The notes beneath the pieces are model-generated. The model saw only the letters and a list, made by a program, of their open reading frames with translations. It searched no databases and was not told the DNA's origin. DNA of 64,000 nt from Pseudoxanthomonas mexicana (lineage in GTDB: Bacteria; Pseudomonadota; Gammaproteobacteria; Xanthomonadales; Xanthomonadaceae). The position numbers and the translations under genes were made by a program. Positions 35,180-44,264 of this stretch are shown one piece after another. Every line of letters starts with the position of its first letter. Position 1 is the first letter of the stretch. Location of the stretch: assembly GCF_001556105.1 (NCBI RefSeq), contig NZ_LSIF01000028.1, positions 1-64,000 of the forward strand, in the 5' to 3' direction.

Positions 35180-36649
35180 TCAGTCGGCGCGCTGCAGTGC
35201 GCGCTCGCGGCCGTAGAAGCGGTAGAGCAGGGCGCCGATCGCGGCGTAACTCGCCAACAGCACGACCGGCAGCAGGTCGCCGCCGAGTGCCTGCTGCACG
35301 ATGTCGATCGCCACCGGCAGCGTCATCGCGAAACTCATCACGATCGCGCACACCGGCACCACGCCGAACCAGGTGCCGCGGATCCATACGCCGCCGAGCG
35401 GCACGCGGAAGCGTCCCAACCGTTCCGGCTGCGTGCTGCGGATGCGGATCAGGCAGATCGCCACCATCGCGAACATGAAGGAGACGCCGAACGAGATCAG
35501 GTCGGCCATCAGCGCGATCGGCAGCAGCGCGGCGTTGATCGCGGCGAGTGCCGCCAGTAGCAGGTTCGCGATCCACAGGCTGTTGCGGGTCGGATGCAGC
35601 TTCCGGAACAGGTCCGGCAGCAGGCCATCGCGCGCCATCGCGTAGCAGACCCGCGAGTGGCCGAACGCATTGGCGAGCAGCACCGAGGCCAACCCGGCCA
35701 GCGCACCGATCTTGATCACCGTGGCGAACTGCGGCCAGCCGATGCGGTCGACCGCGAGCGCGATCGGGTCGGGCACGTTGAGTTCGCGGAACGGCACCAG
35801 TCCTGTCAGCACGATCGCGGCCAGCACGTACAGCGTCGCGCACACGGCGAGCGAGCCGAGGATGCCGATCGGCACGTCGCGTTGCGGGTTGCGTGTTTCC
35901 GCGGCCGCGGTGGAGACGGTCTCGAAGCCGAGGAAGGCGAAGAACAGCAGCGCGGCGGCGCGCGCCACGCCTTCCCAGCCGTACGTGAAGCCGCCTTCGT
36001 TGGCGGGCAGGAACGGCGACCAGTTGGCGGGTTCGACCGCGGATGCGCCGATGACGATGAAGCTGAGCAGCACCAGCACCTTCACGATCACCAGCACGCT
36101 GTTGGCCAGCGACGAGCGCGAGGTGCCCAGCGCGACGATGCCGCCGGCACCGAGCGCGGCGGCGGCGGCCACCAGGTTGGCGTGGCCGCTGACCGCGAGT
36201 GAGGCGCCATCGGCATGGTGCAGCCACTGGATCGCCGGCGTCGAGATCGCCGCCGGCAGCACGATGCCGAAGTCGGACAGCAGGCTGCCGAGGTAGCCCG
36301 AGAATCCGACCGCCAGCAGCGAGGCGGCGACGCTGAATTCCAGGAACAGCAGCCATCCCAGCGCCCACGCCGGACCGACGCCCAGCGTGAGCTTGCAATA
36401 GCTGTAGGCCGACCCCGACTCGGGCACGCTCGAGGCGAGTTCGGCATAGCACAGGCCGACGAGCAGGCAGGCCAGGCCCGCGATCAGGAACGAGACCGTC
36501 ACCGCCGGCCCTGCATACAATGAAGCAGCGGCGCCGATCAGCACGTACACGCCGGCGCCCAGGATCTGCGCAACGCCCAGGATCAGCAGGGAACCCCAGC
36601 CGAGGCCGGGTTTCAGGCCTGCCGTCGCGGCAAGAGGGGTGTCTGCCAT
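35180..36649 (-). CDS. APC superfamily amino-acid permease
   Basis: A 489-residue permease with about twelve to fourteen helices. The consensus GVAQILGAGVYVLIGAAASLYAGPAV on helix 1 and FFAFLGFETVSTAAAETRNPQRDVPIGI on helix 6 are diagnostic of the APC family. The ATG at 36649 is chosen because MADTPLAATAGLKPG leads directly into helix 1; a longer version would add a charged segment. It is upstream of, and close to, the amidase and PaiB-esterase genes, so the three likely form an operon. Confidence 0.9.
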   Translation of the reverse strand: MADTPLAATAGLKPGLGWGSLLILGVAQILGAGVYVLIGAAASLYAGPAVTVSFLIAGLACLLVGLCYAELASSVPESGSAYSYCKLTLGVGPAWALGWLLFLEFSVAASLLAVGFSGYLGSLLSDFGIVLPAAISTPAIQWLHHADGASLAVSGHANLVAAAAALGAGGIVALGTSRSSLANSVLVIVKVLVLLSFIVIGASAVEPANWSPFLPANEGGFTYGWEGVARAAALLFFAFLGFETVSTAAAETRNPQRDVPIGILGSLAVCATLYVLAAIVLTGLVPFRELNVPDPIALAVDRIGWPQFATVIKIGALAGLASVLLANAFGHSRVCYAMARDGLLPDLFRKLHPTRNSLWIANLLLAALAAINAALLPIALMADLISFGVSFMFAMVAICLIRIRSTQPERLGRFRVPLGGVWIRGTWFGVVPVCAIVMSFAMTLPVAIDIVQQALGGDLLPVVLLASYAAIGALLYRFYGRERALQRAD

Positions 36650-36841
36650 CACGCGTTCTCCGTCGGGATCGTGCACAGGCCACGCCGCGGTCCGCCGTCA
36701 TGCGGGTCGGGACGAGCGTCGTGGGGGTGCGGGAAACCGATCATGGCGGCTTCATGCTCGCGACTGGGGGAGCGCGGCGCTTCGCCATCCCGCTCCCCGA
36801 CTTGGCAGAACGCGCCCGCAGGACGCGTCGATGCTTCCGCT

Positions 36842-37735
36842 TCAGCGGATCTGGAAAGCGAAGCGCATCACGTCGGTGACCGAACGCGCCGGCACGGTGA
36901 CGTGCACTTCGTCCGGGTAGCGCAGCAGCCGCACGCGCAGGCCGTGGCCGGACAGCCGGTCCAGCCGCTCGGCGAGCGCGCGTGCCGGTTCGGGATCGTC
37001 GTCGGTGTCCTGGTCGCCCACCACCACCATCAGCCGGCTGGTCTTGCCGACCTTGCCGCCGGTGAGTCGCGCGGTGAAGGCGCGTTCTTCCGACAGCATG
37101 CCCTGCTCGTTCCATTCCATCGACGGACTGGCCGCGACGATGGAGTGGAACGCATCGGGACGCTCGTACAGCGCATGCAGCGCGAACAGGCCGCCCAGCG
37201 AATGGCCGAACAGCGAATGGCGATCCGGATCGACCGGATAGCGGCGGCTGATCTCGGCGCGCAGCGTGCCGGTCAGGAAATCGAGGAACGGTTTGCGTGC
37301 ACCACTCTTGTACTGCGCCAGCGAACGCCACTGGCGCGGCGGCGGGTCGAGCAGCGGCGCGGTGAAGTCGTTCATGCGGCGGACGTCCCACGCTTCGTCG
37401 CCGGGATAGCCGACCCCCACGATGATCGCCTTGCCGACCGGCAGGTATTCGGCGACCCAGCGCGCCTGCGCGAACGAGCCGAAGTAGGCGTTGCCGTCGA
37501 GCACGTACAGCACCGGGTAGCCGTCCTCCGGCGCTTCGCTGTCCTTCGCCGGCTTCGACACGAAGATGCGGTACACCTCGCCGCCGTCCGAGGCGAGGTC
37601 CCAGGTCTCGGTCGCCGGCATGGTGTAGCCCGGTGCGGACGGGGGCTTCGGTGCGGTCTCCGCGGCAGCGGCATGCGCGACCGGCAGTGCCAGGAGGAGG
37701 GCGACGGCGACGCAGGCCAGGGTCTTGATCGTCAT
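36842..37735 (-). CDS. Second secreted IroE/BesA-like esterase
   Basis: A 297-residue esterase of the PF00756 type with a signal peptide (cut around AHAAAAET, residue 25). GGEVYRIFVSKPAK, YPVLYVLDGNAYF and VGVGYPGD match the trilactone-esterase style of the copy at 16167-17297, and the nucleophile is S179 in GHSLGG. It lacks the C-terminal extension of the first copy and is shorter by about 80 residues. The ATG at 37735 directly precedes the signal peptide. Its neighbours are a porin and a permease, not a receptor, so a siderophore role is less supported here. Confidence 0.82.
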   Translation of the reverse strand: MTIKTLACVAVALLLALPVAHAAAAETAPKPPSAPGYTMPATETWDLASDGGEVYRIFVSKPAKDSEAPEDGYPVLYVLDGNAYFGSFAQARWVAEYLPVGKAIIVGVGYPGDEAWDVRRMNDFTAPLLDPPPRQWRSLAQYKSGARKPFLDFLTGTLRAEISRRYPVDPDRHSLFGHSLGGLFALHALYERPDAFHSIVAASPSMEWNEQGMLSEERAFTARLTGGKVGKTSRLMVVVGDQDTDDDPEPARALAERLDRLSGHGLRVRLLRYPDEVHVTVPARSVTDVMRFAFQIR

Positions 37736-37817
37736 GCGGGGCTCCGACGGCATCCCGGTCCGGGACAGGGCATTGAAGCAGGGATCGGGGGCGGGACGCG
37801 ATGGGCGCGCCGTCCGG

Positions 37818-38543
37818 TCAGAACATCACCAGCACCTGCGCCCGCCAGCGCCCGTCGCTTTCGTACCGGGTCAACAGGCCGGAGGTGGCGGGATCGACGT
37901 TGGTGTCGCCGTAGCCCACCGAATAGAACCAGTTGTCGCGCCGTGCGGTCACGCGCAGGTCGACGTTGCGGTAATCGCCGACGGCGCGGTTGCTGAAATC
38001 GTATTCGCCCGCGGTGAGCGTGGCGGACACCGGCATGCCGCGCAGTGTTCCCAGCGGGACGCGCACGTTGGCGGCGGTGTAAAGCGAACGGCCGCCCTGG
38101 AAGTAGTCCCAGGCGTAGGCGCCACTCATGCCGACGACCGCGCCGCCGAAATCGTACGATGCGGACACCGTGAGTTCGTCGAAGTCGAGGTCCATGGTGC
38201 CGGACGGCCGTTGCCGGTACAGGTAGCCGACGTTGACGTAGGTCTTGCCCATCTTCTTCGCCCAGCCGGCGAAGTAATCGAATTCCACCCGCGTGTCGGT
38301 GCCCGCGCCAAGGTCGATGTTGCCGCCCCAGACGCCGGCGTAGGCACCGCTGCGATGGTCCAGCTTGAGTTCGCCGATGACCGCCGTCTTGCCCGCGGTC
38401 AGCGACTGGCCGCGCCAGACGGTTTCGGTGGAGAGTGCGGCACCGTTCGCCCAGCGGAAGGCCTTGTCCGACTCCGCGGCGGAGGCGGGCAAGGATGCGG
38501 CCACGCCGGCAAGGCAGGTCAGCACGGAGAGGAGGGTCTTCAT
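37818..38543 (-). CDS. TorF/Gcw_chp family (TIGR02001-type) putative porin
   Basis: A 241-residue outer-membrane protein: signal peptide to about residue 23 (LPASAAES), then alternating amphipathic strands and a terminal Phe (VLVMF), typical of beta-barrels. Features such as NGAALSTETVWRGQSLT near the N-terminus and GYGDTNVDP fit the conserved proteobacterial TIGR02001 family. Function is unknown; small-solute passage is assumed. Confidence 0.75.
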   Translation of the reverse strand: MKTLLSVLTCLAGVAASLPASAAESDKAFRWANGAALSTETVWRGQSLTAGKTAVIGELKLDHRSGAYAGVWGGNIDLGAGTDTRVEFDYFAGWAKKMGKTYVNVGYLYRQRPSGTMDLDFDELTVSASYDFGGAVVGMSGAYAWDYFQGGRSLYTAANVRVPLGTLRGMPVSATLTAGEYDFSNRAVGDYRNVDLRVTARRDNWFYSVGYGDTNVDPATSGLLTRYESDGRWRAQVLVMF

Positions 38544-38735
38544 GACGCCAGTCTAGGCATCGCCGGGCCATTGCGGCTTGACCAAAGCGGCGCCGGGCTT
38601 TGCCGGAACGGATGGGCCAGTGCTGCCGATCCGCGTGCCGGGCGACTGTTTCGGCTAAGCCACCGCATTGAACGGCATGTCCAAGCCCTCGCCGGGCCGG
38701 TAGGCTCGAGGCATTCCGTCGTTGCAGGGCAGCCC

Positions 38736-39908
38736 TTGGCCACCACGTCTTCCGCCGATCCGACCACCGCACGCGACTGGCTCGCGCGCCTGGTGTCGTT
38801 CGACACCACGTCGCGCAACTCCAACCTCGCCCTGATCGAGGCCATCGAAACGTGGCTGCACAGGCTGGGCGTGCCTTCCAGGCGGGTGTCGGGCGCGGCC
38901 GGTGCGAAGGCGAACCTGCTGTTCTCCATCGGTCCCGATGTCGCCGGCGGCGTCGTGCTGTCGGGCCACACCGACGTGGTGCCGATCGATGGACAGGCGT
39001 GGAGCACCGATCCCTGGACGCTGAGCGAGCGCGACGGGCGCCTGTACGGGCGTGGCACGGCCGACATGAAGGGCTTCATCGCCGCGGGCCTGTCGCGCGT
39101 GCCGGCGATGCTCGCGGCCGACCTCGCGCGGCCGGTGCACTTCGCGCTGTCGTACGACGAGGAAGTCGGCCTGCTCGGCGCACCATCGCTGATCGAAACG
39201 CTGATGGGTACCGTGCCGACGCCGACCGTCGTCGTGGTCGGCGAACCGACCGGCATGCGGATCGTCGACCGGCACAAGGGCATCATGGGCATCCGCACCA
39301 CCGTGCACGGCCACGAGGCGCATTCCAGCCAGACCCATCTCGGTGTCAGCGCGAACATCGTCGCCACCCGGATCATGGCGCGCATCGTCGCGATCGCCGA
39401 CCGCCTTGCCGCTGCGCCGGTGGCCGCGCCCGGCTTCGAGCCGCCGCACGCCACCGTCACCATCGGCCTGGTCCAGGGCGGCACCGCGCCGAACATCCTC
39501 GCCCGCGAGTGCAGTTTCATCTGGGACATCCGTTCGACTTCGCCGGTGGAAGCGCGCGCGGTCTACGACGACGTCGAGGCCTACGCGCGGCAACTGGATG
39601 GCGAGATCCGCGCGCGCTTCGCCGATTGCGGCATCACCACCGAGATCCTGTCCGACGTGCCGCCGCTGACCGGTGCCGGCAATACACCGGCGATCGACCT
39701 GGTCTCGCAGTTGCTGCCGGCGCCGCAGTGCGAGGTGGCGTCGTACGTGTCCGAGGCCGGCCTGTTCGAATGCGCCGGCCTGCCGACGGTGATCTGCGGC
39801 CCCGGCTGGATCGCGCAGGCGCACCAGCCGGACGAGTACATCGAGCTCGAACAACTGGCGGCCGGCGAAGCGTTCATGGACCGGCTGGTCGAGGTGCTGC
39901 GCGCATGA
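38736..39908 (+). CDS. ArgE/DapE-like M20 deacylase (acetylornithine deacetylase family)
   Basis: A 390-residue M20A peptidase-family enzyme. Metal-site motifs are SGHTDVVP, GRGTADMKG, DEEVGLLG (catalytic Glu pair) and GPGWIAQAHQPDEY. No ATG is available before the domain; the TTG at 38736 begins at the right place (LATTSSADPTTARDWLARLVSFDTTS). ArgE removes the acetyl group from N-acetylornithine, but here the gene is coupled (ATGA) to an MFS transporter rather than to arg genes, so a catabolic deacylase is plausible. Confidence 0.85.
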   Translation: MATTSSADPTTARDWLARLVSFDTTSRNSNLALIEAIETWLHRLGVPSRRVSGAAGAKANLLFSIGPDVAGGVVLSGHTDVVPIDGQAWSTDPWTLSERDGRLYGRGTADMKGFIAAGLSRVPAMLAADLARPVHFALSYDEEVGLLGAPSLIETLMGTVPTPTVVVVGEPTGMRIVDRHKGIMGIRTTVHGHEAHSSQTHLGVSANIVATRIMARIVAIADRLAAAPVAAPGFEPPHATVTIGLVQGGTAPNILARECSFIWDIRSTSPVEARAVYDDVEAYARQLDGEIRARFADCGITTEILSDVPPLTGAGNTPAIDLVSQLLPAPQCEVASYVSEAGLFECAGLPTVICGPGWIAQAHQPDEYIELEQLAAGEAFMDRLVEVLRA

Positions 39909-41218
39909 GCGACGACCGTCCCGCGATTCCCGAGCGCGGTGTCGGCGGACGCAACTGGATCCTCGGCGTCCTCACGTCGATCTACCTGGTGAACTTCATC
40001 GATCGCCAGATCCTGGCGATCCTGCTGCCGCAGGTGAAGGCGGAGTTCAACCTGTCGGACACGTTCCTGGGCCTGCTGGTCGGCCCGACGTTCGCGTTCT
40101 TCTACGCCACGATGGGCTTGCCGTTGGCGCTGCTGGCCGACCGCGTCAATCGGCGCAAGCTGATCGCGGCGTCGCTGGCGCTGTTCTCGGCGATGACGAT
40201 CGCGTGCGGGCTGGTGGTGCAGGTCTGGCAACTGGCCATCGCGCGCGTGCTGACCGGCGTGGGCGAAGCGGGCACCGGTCCGGCCTCGCAGACGATGATC
40301 ACCGACCTGTTCCCGCCGGAACGCCGTGGTCGCGCGCAGGCGATCTACGCCACTGGCGCCAACCTCGGCGTGCTGGTGGCGTTCGCCGCCGGCGGCGTGA
40401 TCGCGCAGGCGTGGGGCTGGCGCGTCGCCTTCTTCGCGGCGGGGTTGCCGGGATTGCTCCTGACCGTGTTGTTGCTGACCACGGTGCGCGATCCGCAGCG
40501 TGGCGCCCACGACCAGGTCAAGCCACAGGACGATGCGCCGCCGCTCGGCGCGGTACTGGCGCAGCTGTGGCGCAGCCGCGCCTTCCGTTACACCGCGCTC
40601 GGCGCATGTTCGACCTGCTTCACCTCGTACGCGCTGGGCAGTTTCTTCCCGTCGTTCCTTGCGCGTAGCCATGGCATGTCCACCGCCGACATCGGCTTCA
40701 CCATGGCCTTGATCATGGGCGCATGCGGTGGCCTGGCGACCTATGCCGCCGGCCATTTCGCCGACCGCTTCGGCCGCAACGACCCACGCTGGTACTCCTA
40801 CATTCCGGCCATCGCCGCGTTCGCGCCCCTGCCGGTCGCGCCGATCTGTTTCCTCGCGCAGGACACCGGCATCGCGCTGGCCGCCGCCATCATCCCGCTG
40901 TCGCTGACGGCCGCCTTCATCGGCCCGACCATCACCATCATCCAGCGGCTGGTGCCGGTGCGCAGCCGCGCGACCGCGGTCGCCACGCTGATCCTGATCG
41001 ACAACATCGTCGGCCTGGGCCTGGGGCCGCAGTTCGTCGGCATCGCCAGTGACCTGTGGAAGCCGGCATTTGGCGAGGATTCGCTGCGCTACGCCCTGCT
41101 CGCCGCGATGGCCGGCTCGGCCGTGTCGGTGTTCGGTTTCGTCATGGCGGCGCGCCATCTGCGCGCGGACATCGCCGCGCGCGAATCCGCGGCGCCGGCC
41201 CCGGCATCGAATGGCTAA
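39905..41218 (+). CDS. Major facilitator superfamily transporter
   Basis: A 437-residue transporter with twelve predicted helices. The loop 2-3 motif A variant LPLALLADRVNRRKLI and the helix 1 segment VNFIDRQILAILLPQVKAEFNLSDTFLGLL are typical of spinster/hexuronate-like MFS proteins. The ATG overlaps the upstream deacylase stop, so substrate import and deacylation are probably linked. The 296-nt gap after it leads into a TonB receptor gene and shows no gene. Confidence 0.88.
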   Translation: MSDDRPAIPERGVGGRNWILGVLTSIYLVNFIDRQILAILLPQVKAEFNLSDTFLGLLVGPTFAFFYATMGLPLALLADRVNRRKLIAASLALFSAMTIACGLVVQVWQLAIARVLTGVGEAGTGPASQTMITDLFPPERRGRAQAIYATGANLGVLVAFAAGGVIAQAWGWRVAFFAAGLPGLLLTVLLLTTVRDPQRGAHDQVKPQDDAPPLGAVLAQLWRSRAFRYTALGACSTCFTSYALGSFFPSFLARSHGMSTADIGFTMALIMGACGGLATYAAGHFADRFGRNDPRWYSYIPAIAAFAPLPVAPICFLAQDTGIALAAAIIPLSLTAAFIGPTITIIQRLVPVRSRATAVATLILIDNIVGLGLGPQFVGIASDLWKPAFGEDSLRYALLAAMAGSAVSVFGFVMAARHLRADIAARESAAPAPASNG

Positions 41219-41514
41219 GGCCCTGCTCTGATCCGCCAAGCGGCCCGTCGCGGGCTGCGTCAAGTTCAACGTGTAGCAGGCGCACGACCCGCGCCACCCA
41301 GGGGATCCCGGTGGCGCACGGCACGCACAGTGTGCCTGTTCGATTGTTACAGCCGCGATCCCGCTCGCGCACCGAACACCCGCAGTACCGGAACGGAATC
41401 CGCACCGACACCACACGGAGAACGACTACACGCCTTGTCAGGAACCGGCCTTGCCCGTCGTCCCGTTCCGGACATTCCCGCCACGCCAGCCAGTCAGTTC
41501 GCCCAGGAATTTCC

Positions 41515-43662
41515 ATGACCACTTCATGTCAACGCGTTGTCGCCTTGCCCTCCCTCTCCCTGCTGACCGTGAGCCTGCTGGCCGCCATGAGCGCGCATGC
41601 GCAGACCGCCGGCAGCACCGACACCGTGAAGGCCACCGACCTGGACAAGGTGCTGGTGATCGGCCAGCGCGCCAACCGTGTCAGCAACGGTGCGACCAAC
41701 CTCGACCTGGACATCAAGGAGACGCCGCAGTCGATCAGCGTGATCTCCAAGGAACAGATGGCCGACTTCGGTGCCGACAGCCTCAACGATGCGCTGCGCC
41801 TCGCCACCGGCATCCAGGTCGAACAGACGTCGACCAACTCGACCCAGTTCCTCTCGCGCGGGTTCGAAATCAAGAACACGCAGATCGACGGCGTCGGCCT
41901 GCCGAACGGCTGGGGCGTAGTGACCAATGCGATGGATTCGTTCGGCTTCGAGAAGCTGGAAGTGATCCGTGGCGCCAACGGCCTGCTGACCGGCGTGGGC
42001 AACTCATCGGGCACGATCAACTATGTGCGCAAGCGCCCGACCAACGAGGCGCAGGGCCAGGTCGGCATCACCATCGGTTCCGAGAGCCGCCGCCGCATCC
42101 AGGCCGATTACTCCACGCCCTTCACCGAGGATGGTACCTGGGCCGGCCGCGTCGTCGTCGCCCGCGAGGAAAGCGGCTCCTACCTGCGCGATTTCGAAAG
42201 CGACCGCAGCTACGTATACGGCGTGGTCGATGGCCAGATCGGCGAGAACGGGACGCTGACCCTTGGTTTCTCGTGGCAGAAGGCCAACACCAGCGGCAAC
42301 ATGTGGGGTGCCCTGAGCTTCATCGACAACGACGGCAAGCAGTTGGAATGGGACCGCAGCGCGTCGACCACGCAGGACTGGACCTACTGGAATTCCACCA
42401 CCCAGGCCGGCTTCGTCGAATACACCCATCGGCTGGGCGACACGTGGCAGGTGAAGGCCTCGTACAACTATCGTCTCTACGACCACGACTCCAAGTTGTT
42501 CATGGGCTACTCGCTCGGTCTGGATGCGGAGACGGGCACTGGCCTGTACGGGTGGGCCTACAACAGTCCATACAAGACCGAGGCGCATCTGGGCGACATC
42601 AGCCTCAATGGCCGCTTCGAGTTGTTCGGGCGCGAACACGAGGCCATGCTGGGCGCAAGCGTGGCCCGCAGCGAAGGCACCGACTGGTACTACCCGACCG
42701 ACACGCGCCCCACCACGCCGCAGTTCGGCCTGCTGCCGGGGTTCCCGTATGCCGGCAACGCGATCCCTGAGCCGGTCTGGGGAGCGCGCTCCATCTACAC
42801 CACGCTGGATCAGCGCATGACCCGCGTCTTCGGTGCGACGCGCATCGCATTCACCGATCGCTTCAAGACCATCCTCGGTTTCAACTGGGCGGAGTTCAAC
42901 CGGAAGAGTGCCGACAATGCCGGTGGGACGTCCGACCTCACCGACCGCAATCTCGCGCCGTATGCCGGCGTGACGTTCGACTTCTCAGACAGTATCACCG
43001 GTTACGCCAACTACTCCTACATCTACCAGCCGCAGGACGAGGTCGACTACGATCGTCGGTACTTCGATCCCAGCAAGGGCACCAACTACGAAGTCGGAGT
43101 CAAGGCGGAGTGGCTGGACAAGCGCCTGCTGACCACGCTGGCCTGGTTCAGCGCCAAACAGGATGCGCTGGCCACCTATGTCGGCACCCGCTTCATGGAA
43201 GGGTATGCATACGGCTATTCGCGGCCCGTCGACATCGATTCCAAGGGGGTCGAGTTCGAAGCGACCGGCAAGCTCGGCGAGAACACCAACTTGTTGTTCG
43301 GTTACACACGCCTGTCGATGGGTGGAGAGGACGGCGGCGACACCTACCGTTGGGTGCCGCGCAATACCGCCAATGTGCTGCTCAGCACGCGTCTGCCCGC
43401 CTTCACGGCGCTCTCGTTCGGCGTCGGTGCCCGTTGGCAGAGCGAGATTTCGAACTACGAGAGCTACGTCCTGTCCGCGCCAGTGCGGCAAGACAGCTAC
43501 ACGCTGTTCAATGCTTTCGTGGGCTGGGACATCACCCCCGACCTGACGCTGCGTGCCAACGTCAACAACATCACCGACGAGAAGTACATCCAGAGCCTGT
43601 ACTCGGTCAGCTATTACGGCCCACCCCGCCAGTACGCGCTCAGCCTGAACTGGCGCTTCTGA
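41515..43662 (+). CDS. TonB-dependent siderophore receptor (FhuE/FpvA-like)
   Basis: A 715-residue receptor with signal peptide (MSAHAQ cut near residue 27), a plug domain carrying the siderophore-receptor hallmark ETPQSISVISKEQM, LRLATGIQVEQTS, FEKLEVIRGANGLLTGVGNSSGTINYVRKRP, and a barrel ending in YALSLNWRF. This pattern is typical of hydroxamate/mixed siderophore receptors. A PchR-like AraC regulator lies 2 kb downstream on the other strand. No Fur box was recognised in its upstream gap. Confidence 0.92.
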   Translation: MTTSCQRVVALPSLSLLTVSLLAAMSAHAQTAGSTDTVKATDLDKVLVIGQRANRVSNGATNLDLDIKETPQSISVISKEQMADFGADSLNDALRLATGIQVEQTSTNSTQFLSRGFEIKNTQIDGVGLPNGWGVVTNAMDSFGFEKLEVIRGANGLLTGVGNSSGTINYVRKRPTNEAQGQVGITIGSESRRRIQADYSTPFTEDGTWAGRVVVAREESGSYLRDFESDRSYVYGVVDGQIGENGTLTLGFSWQKANTSGNMWGALSFIDNDGKQLEWDRSASTTQDWTYWNSTTQAGFVEYTHRLGDTWQVKASYNYRLYDHDSKLFMGYSLGLDAETGTGLYGWAYNSPYKTEAHLGDISLNGRFELFGREHEAMLGASVARSEGTDWYYPTDTRPTTPQFGLLPGFPYAGNAIPEPVWGARSIYTTLDQRMTRVFGATRIAFTDRFKTILGFNWAEFNRKSADNAGGTSDLTDRNLAPYAGVTFDFSDSITGYANYSYIYQPQDEVDYDRRYFDPSKGTNYEVGVKAEWLDKRLLTTLAWFSAKQDALATYVGTRFMEGYAYGYSRPVDIDSKGVEFEATGKLGENTNLLFGYTRLSMGGEDGGDTYRWVPRNTANVLLSTRLPAFTALSFGVGARWQSEISNYESYVLSAPVRQDSYTLFNAFVGWDITPDLTLRANVNNITDEKYIQSLYSVSYYGPPRQYALSLNWRF

Positions 43663-43696
43663 GGTGGCCGGCGGTCCGCGGCCTCCCCCGGCCCCG

Positions 43697-44203
43697 ATGA
43701 GGCAGCGCATCCGTCGCCTCGTCGGACGGTCTGCGCTGGCGCTGTTCCTCGGCGTCGGCCCTGCGCACGCCGGCGACCGCGAGGACGTGCTGGCCCGCAT
43801 CACCGAGTACATGGCGTACGAGGAGAGCGGGAACCTGGTCGCGCAGGGCGAGCTGATGCTGGACGAACGCAGCATGGTGTATCCGGGTGGACGCTCGCAG
43901 GGCAACAACCGCGAGGGCATGGCGCAGCAGCAGGCGGCGCAGGATGCCTTCGCGGCGGAGTTCCCCGGCGTGCACTACGCCTTCGAACTGCGCGACGTCG
44001 AGGTGCAGGTCTGGAATGCCGACAGCGCGCTGGCGATGTTCGAGACAGTGCCGACACGGATCGTGCCGCCGTCGCTGCCGCCTGAAAAGGTGGCGAAACT
44101 AGGCGCGCCGAAGATTCCGCTGATCGTCGCGGCCATGCTGGTCAAGCAGCAGGGTGCGTGGAAGATCGCGCACACCACCTTCGTGCCGCGCGACAAGGAC
44201 TAG
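43697..44203 (+). CDS. Small secreted protein, NTF2/SnoaL-like
   Basis: A 168-residue protein with a signal peptide ending at GPAHAG (about residue 26). The mature part (DREDVLARITEYMAYEESGNLVAQGELMLDERSMVYPGG ... AWKIAHTTF) has the length and the WKI-type final strand of the NTF2-like superfamily. It follows the siderophore receptor by 34 nt and is probably co-transcribed. Function unknown. Confidence 0.72.
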   Translation: MRQRIRRLVGRSALALFLGVGPAHAGDREDVLARITEYMAYEESGNLVAQGELMLDERSMVYPGGRSQGNNREGMAQQQAAQDAFAAEFPGVHYAFELRDVEVQVWNADSALAMFETVPTRIVPPSLPPEKVAKLGAPKIPLIVAAMLVKQQGAWKIAHTTFVPRDKD

Positions 44204-44208
44204 CGCCA

Positions 44209-44239
44209 GCGCCTGACGGTCGTGTCCATCGTCAGGCGC
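44209..44239. terminator. 10-bp hairpin between convergent genes
   Basis: GCGCCTGACG (44209-44218) and CGTCAGGCGC (44230-44239) pair perfectly around an 11-nt loop in the 61-nt gap between two converging genes. No T-run is present. It is a likely bidirectional terminator. Confidence 0.6.
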
Positions 44240-44264
44240 GTCGGCATCCCGTTCGATATCGACG

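Noticed and set aside
38736..39908. Biosynthetic acetylornithine deacetylase argE
   Set aside because: It is fused by overlap to an MFS transporter and has no arg neighbours; only the family is assigned.
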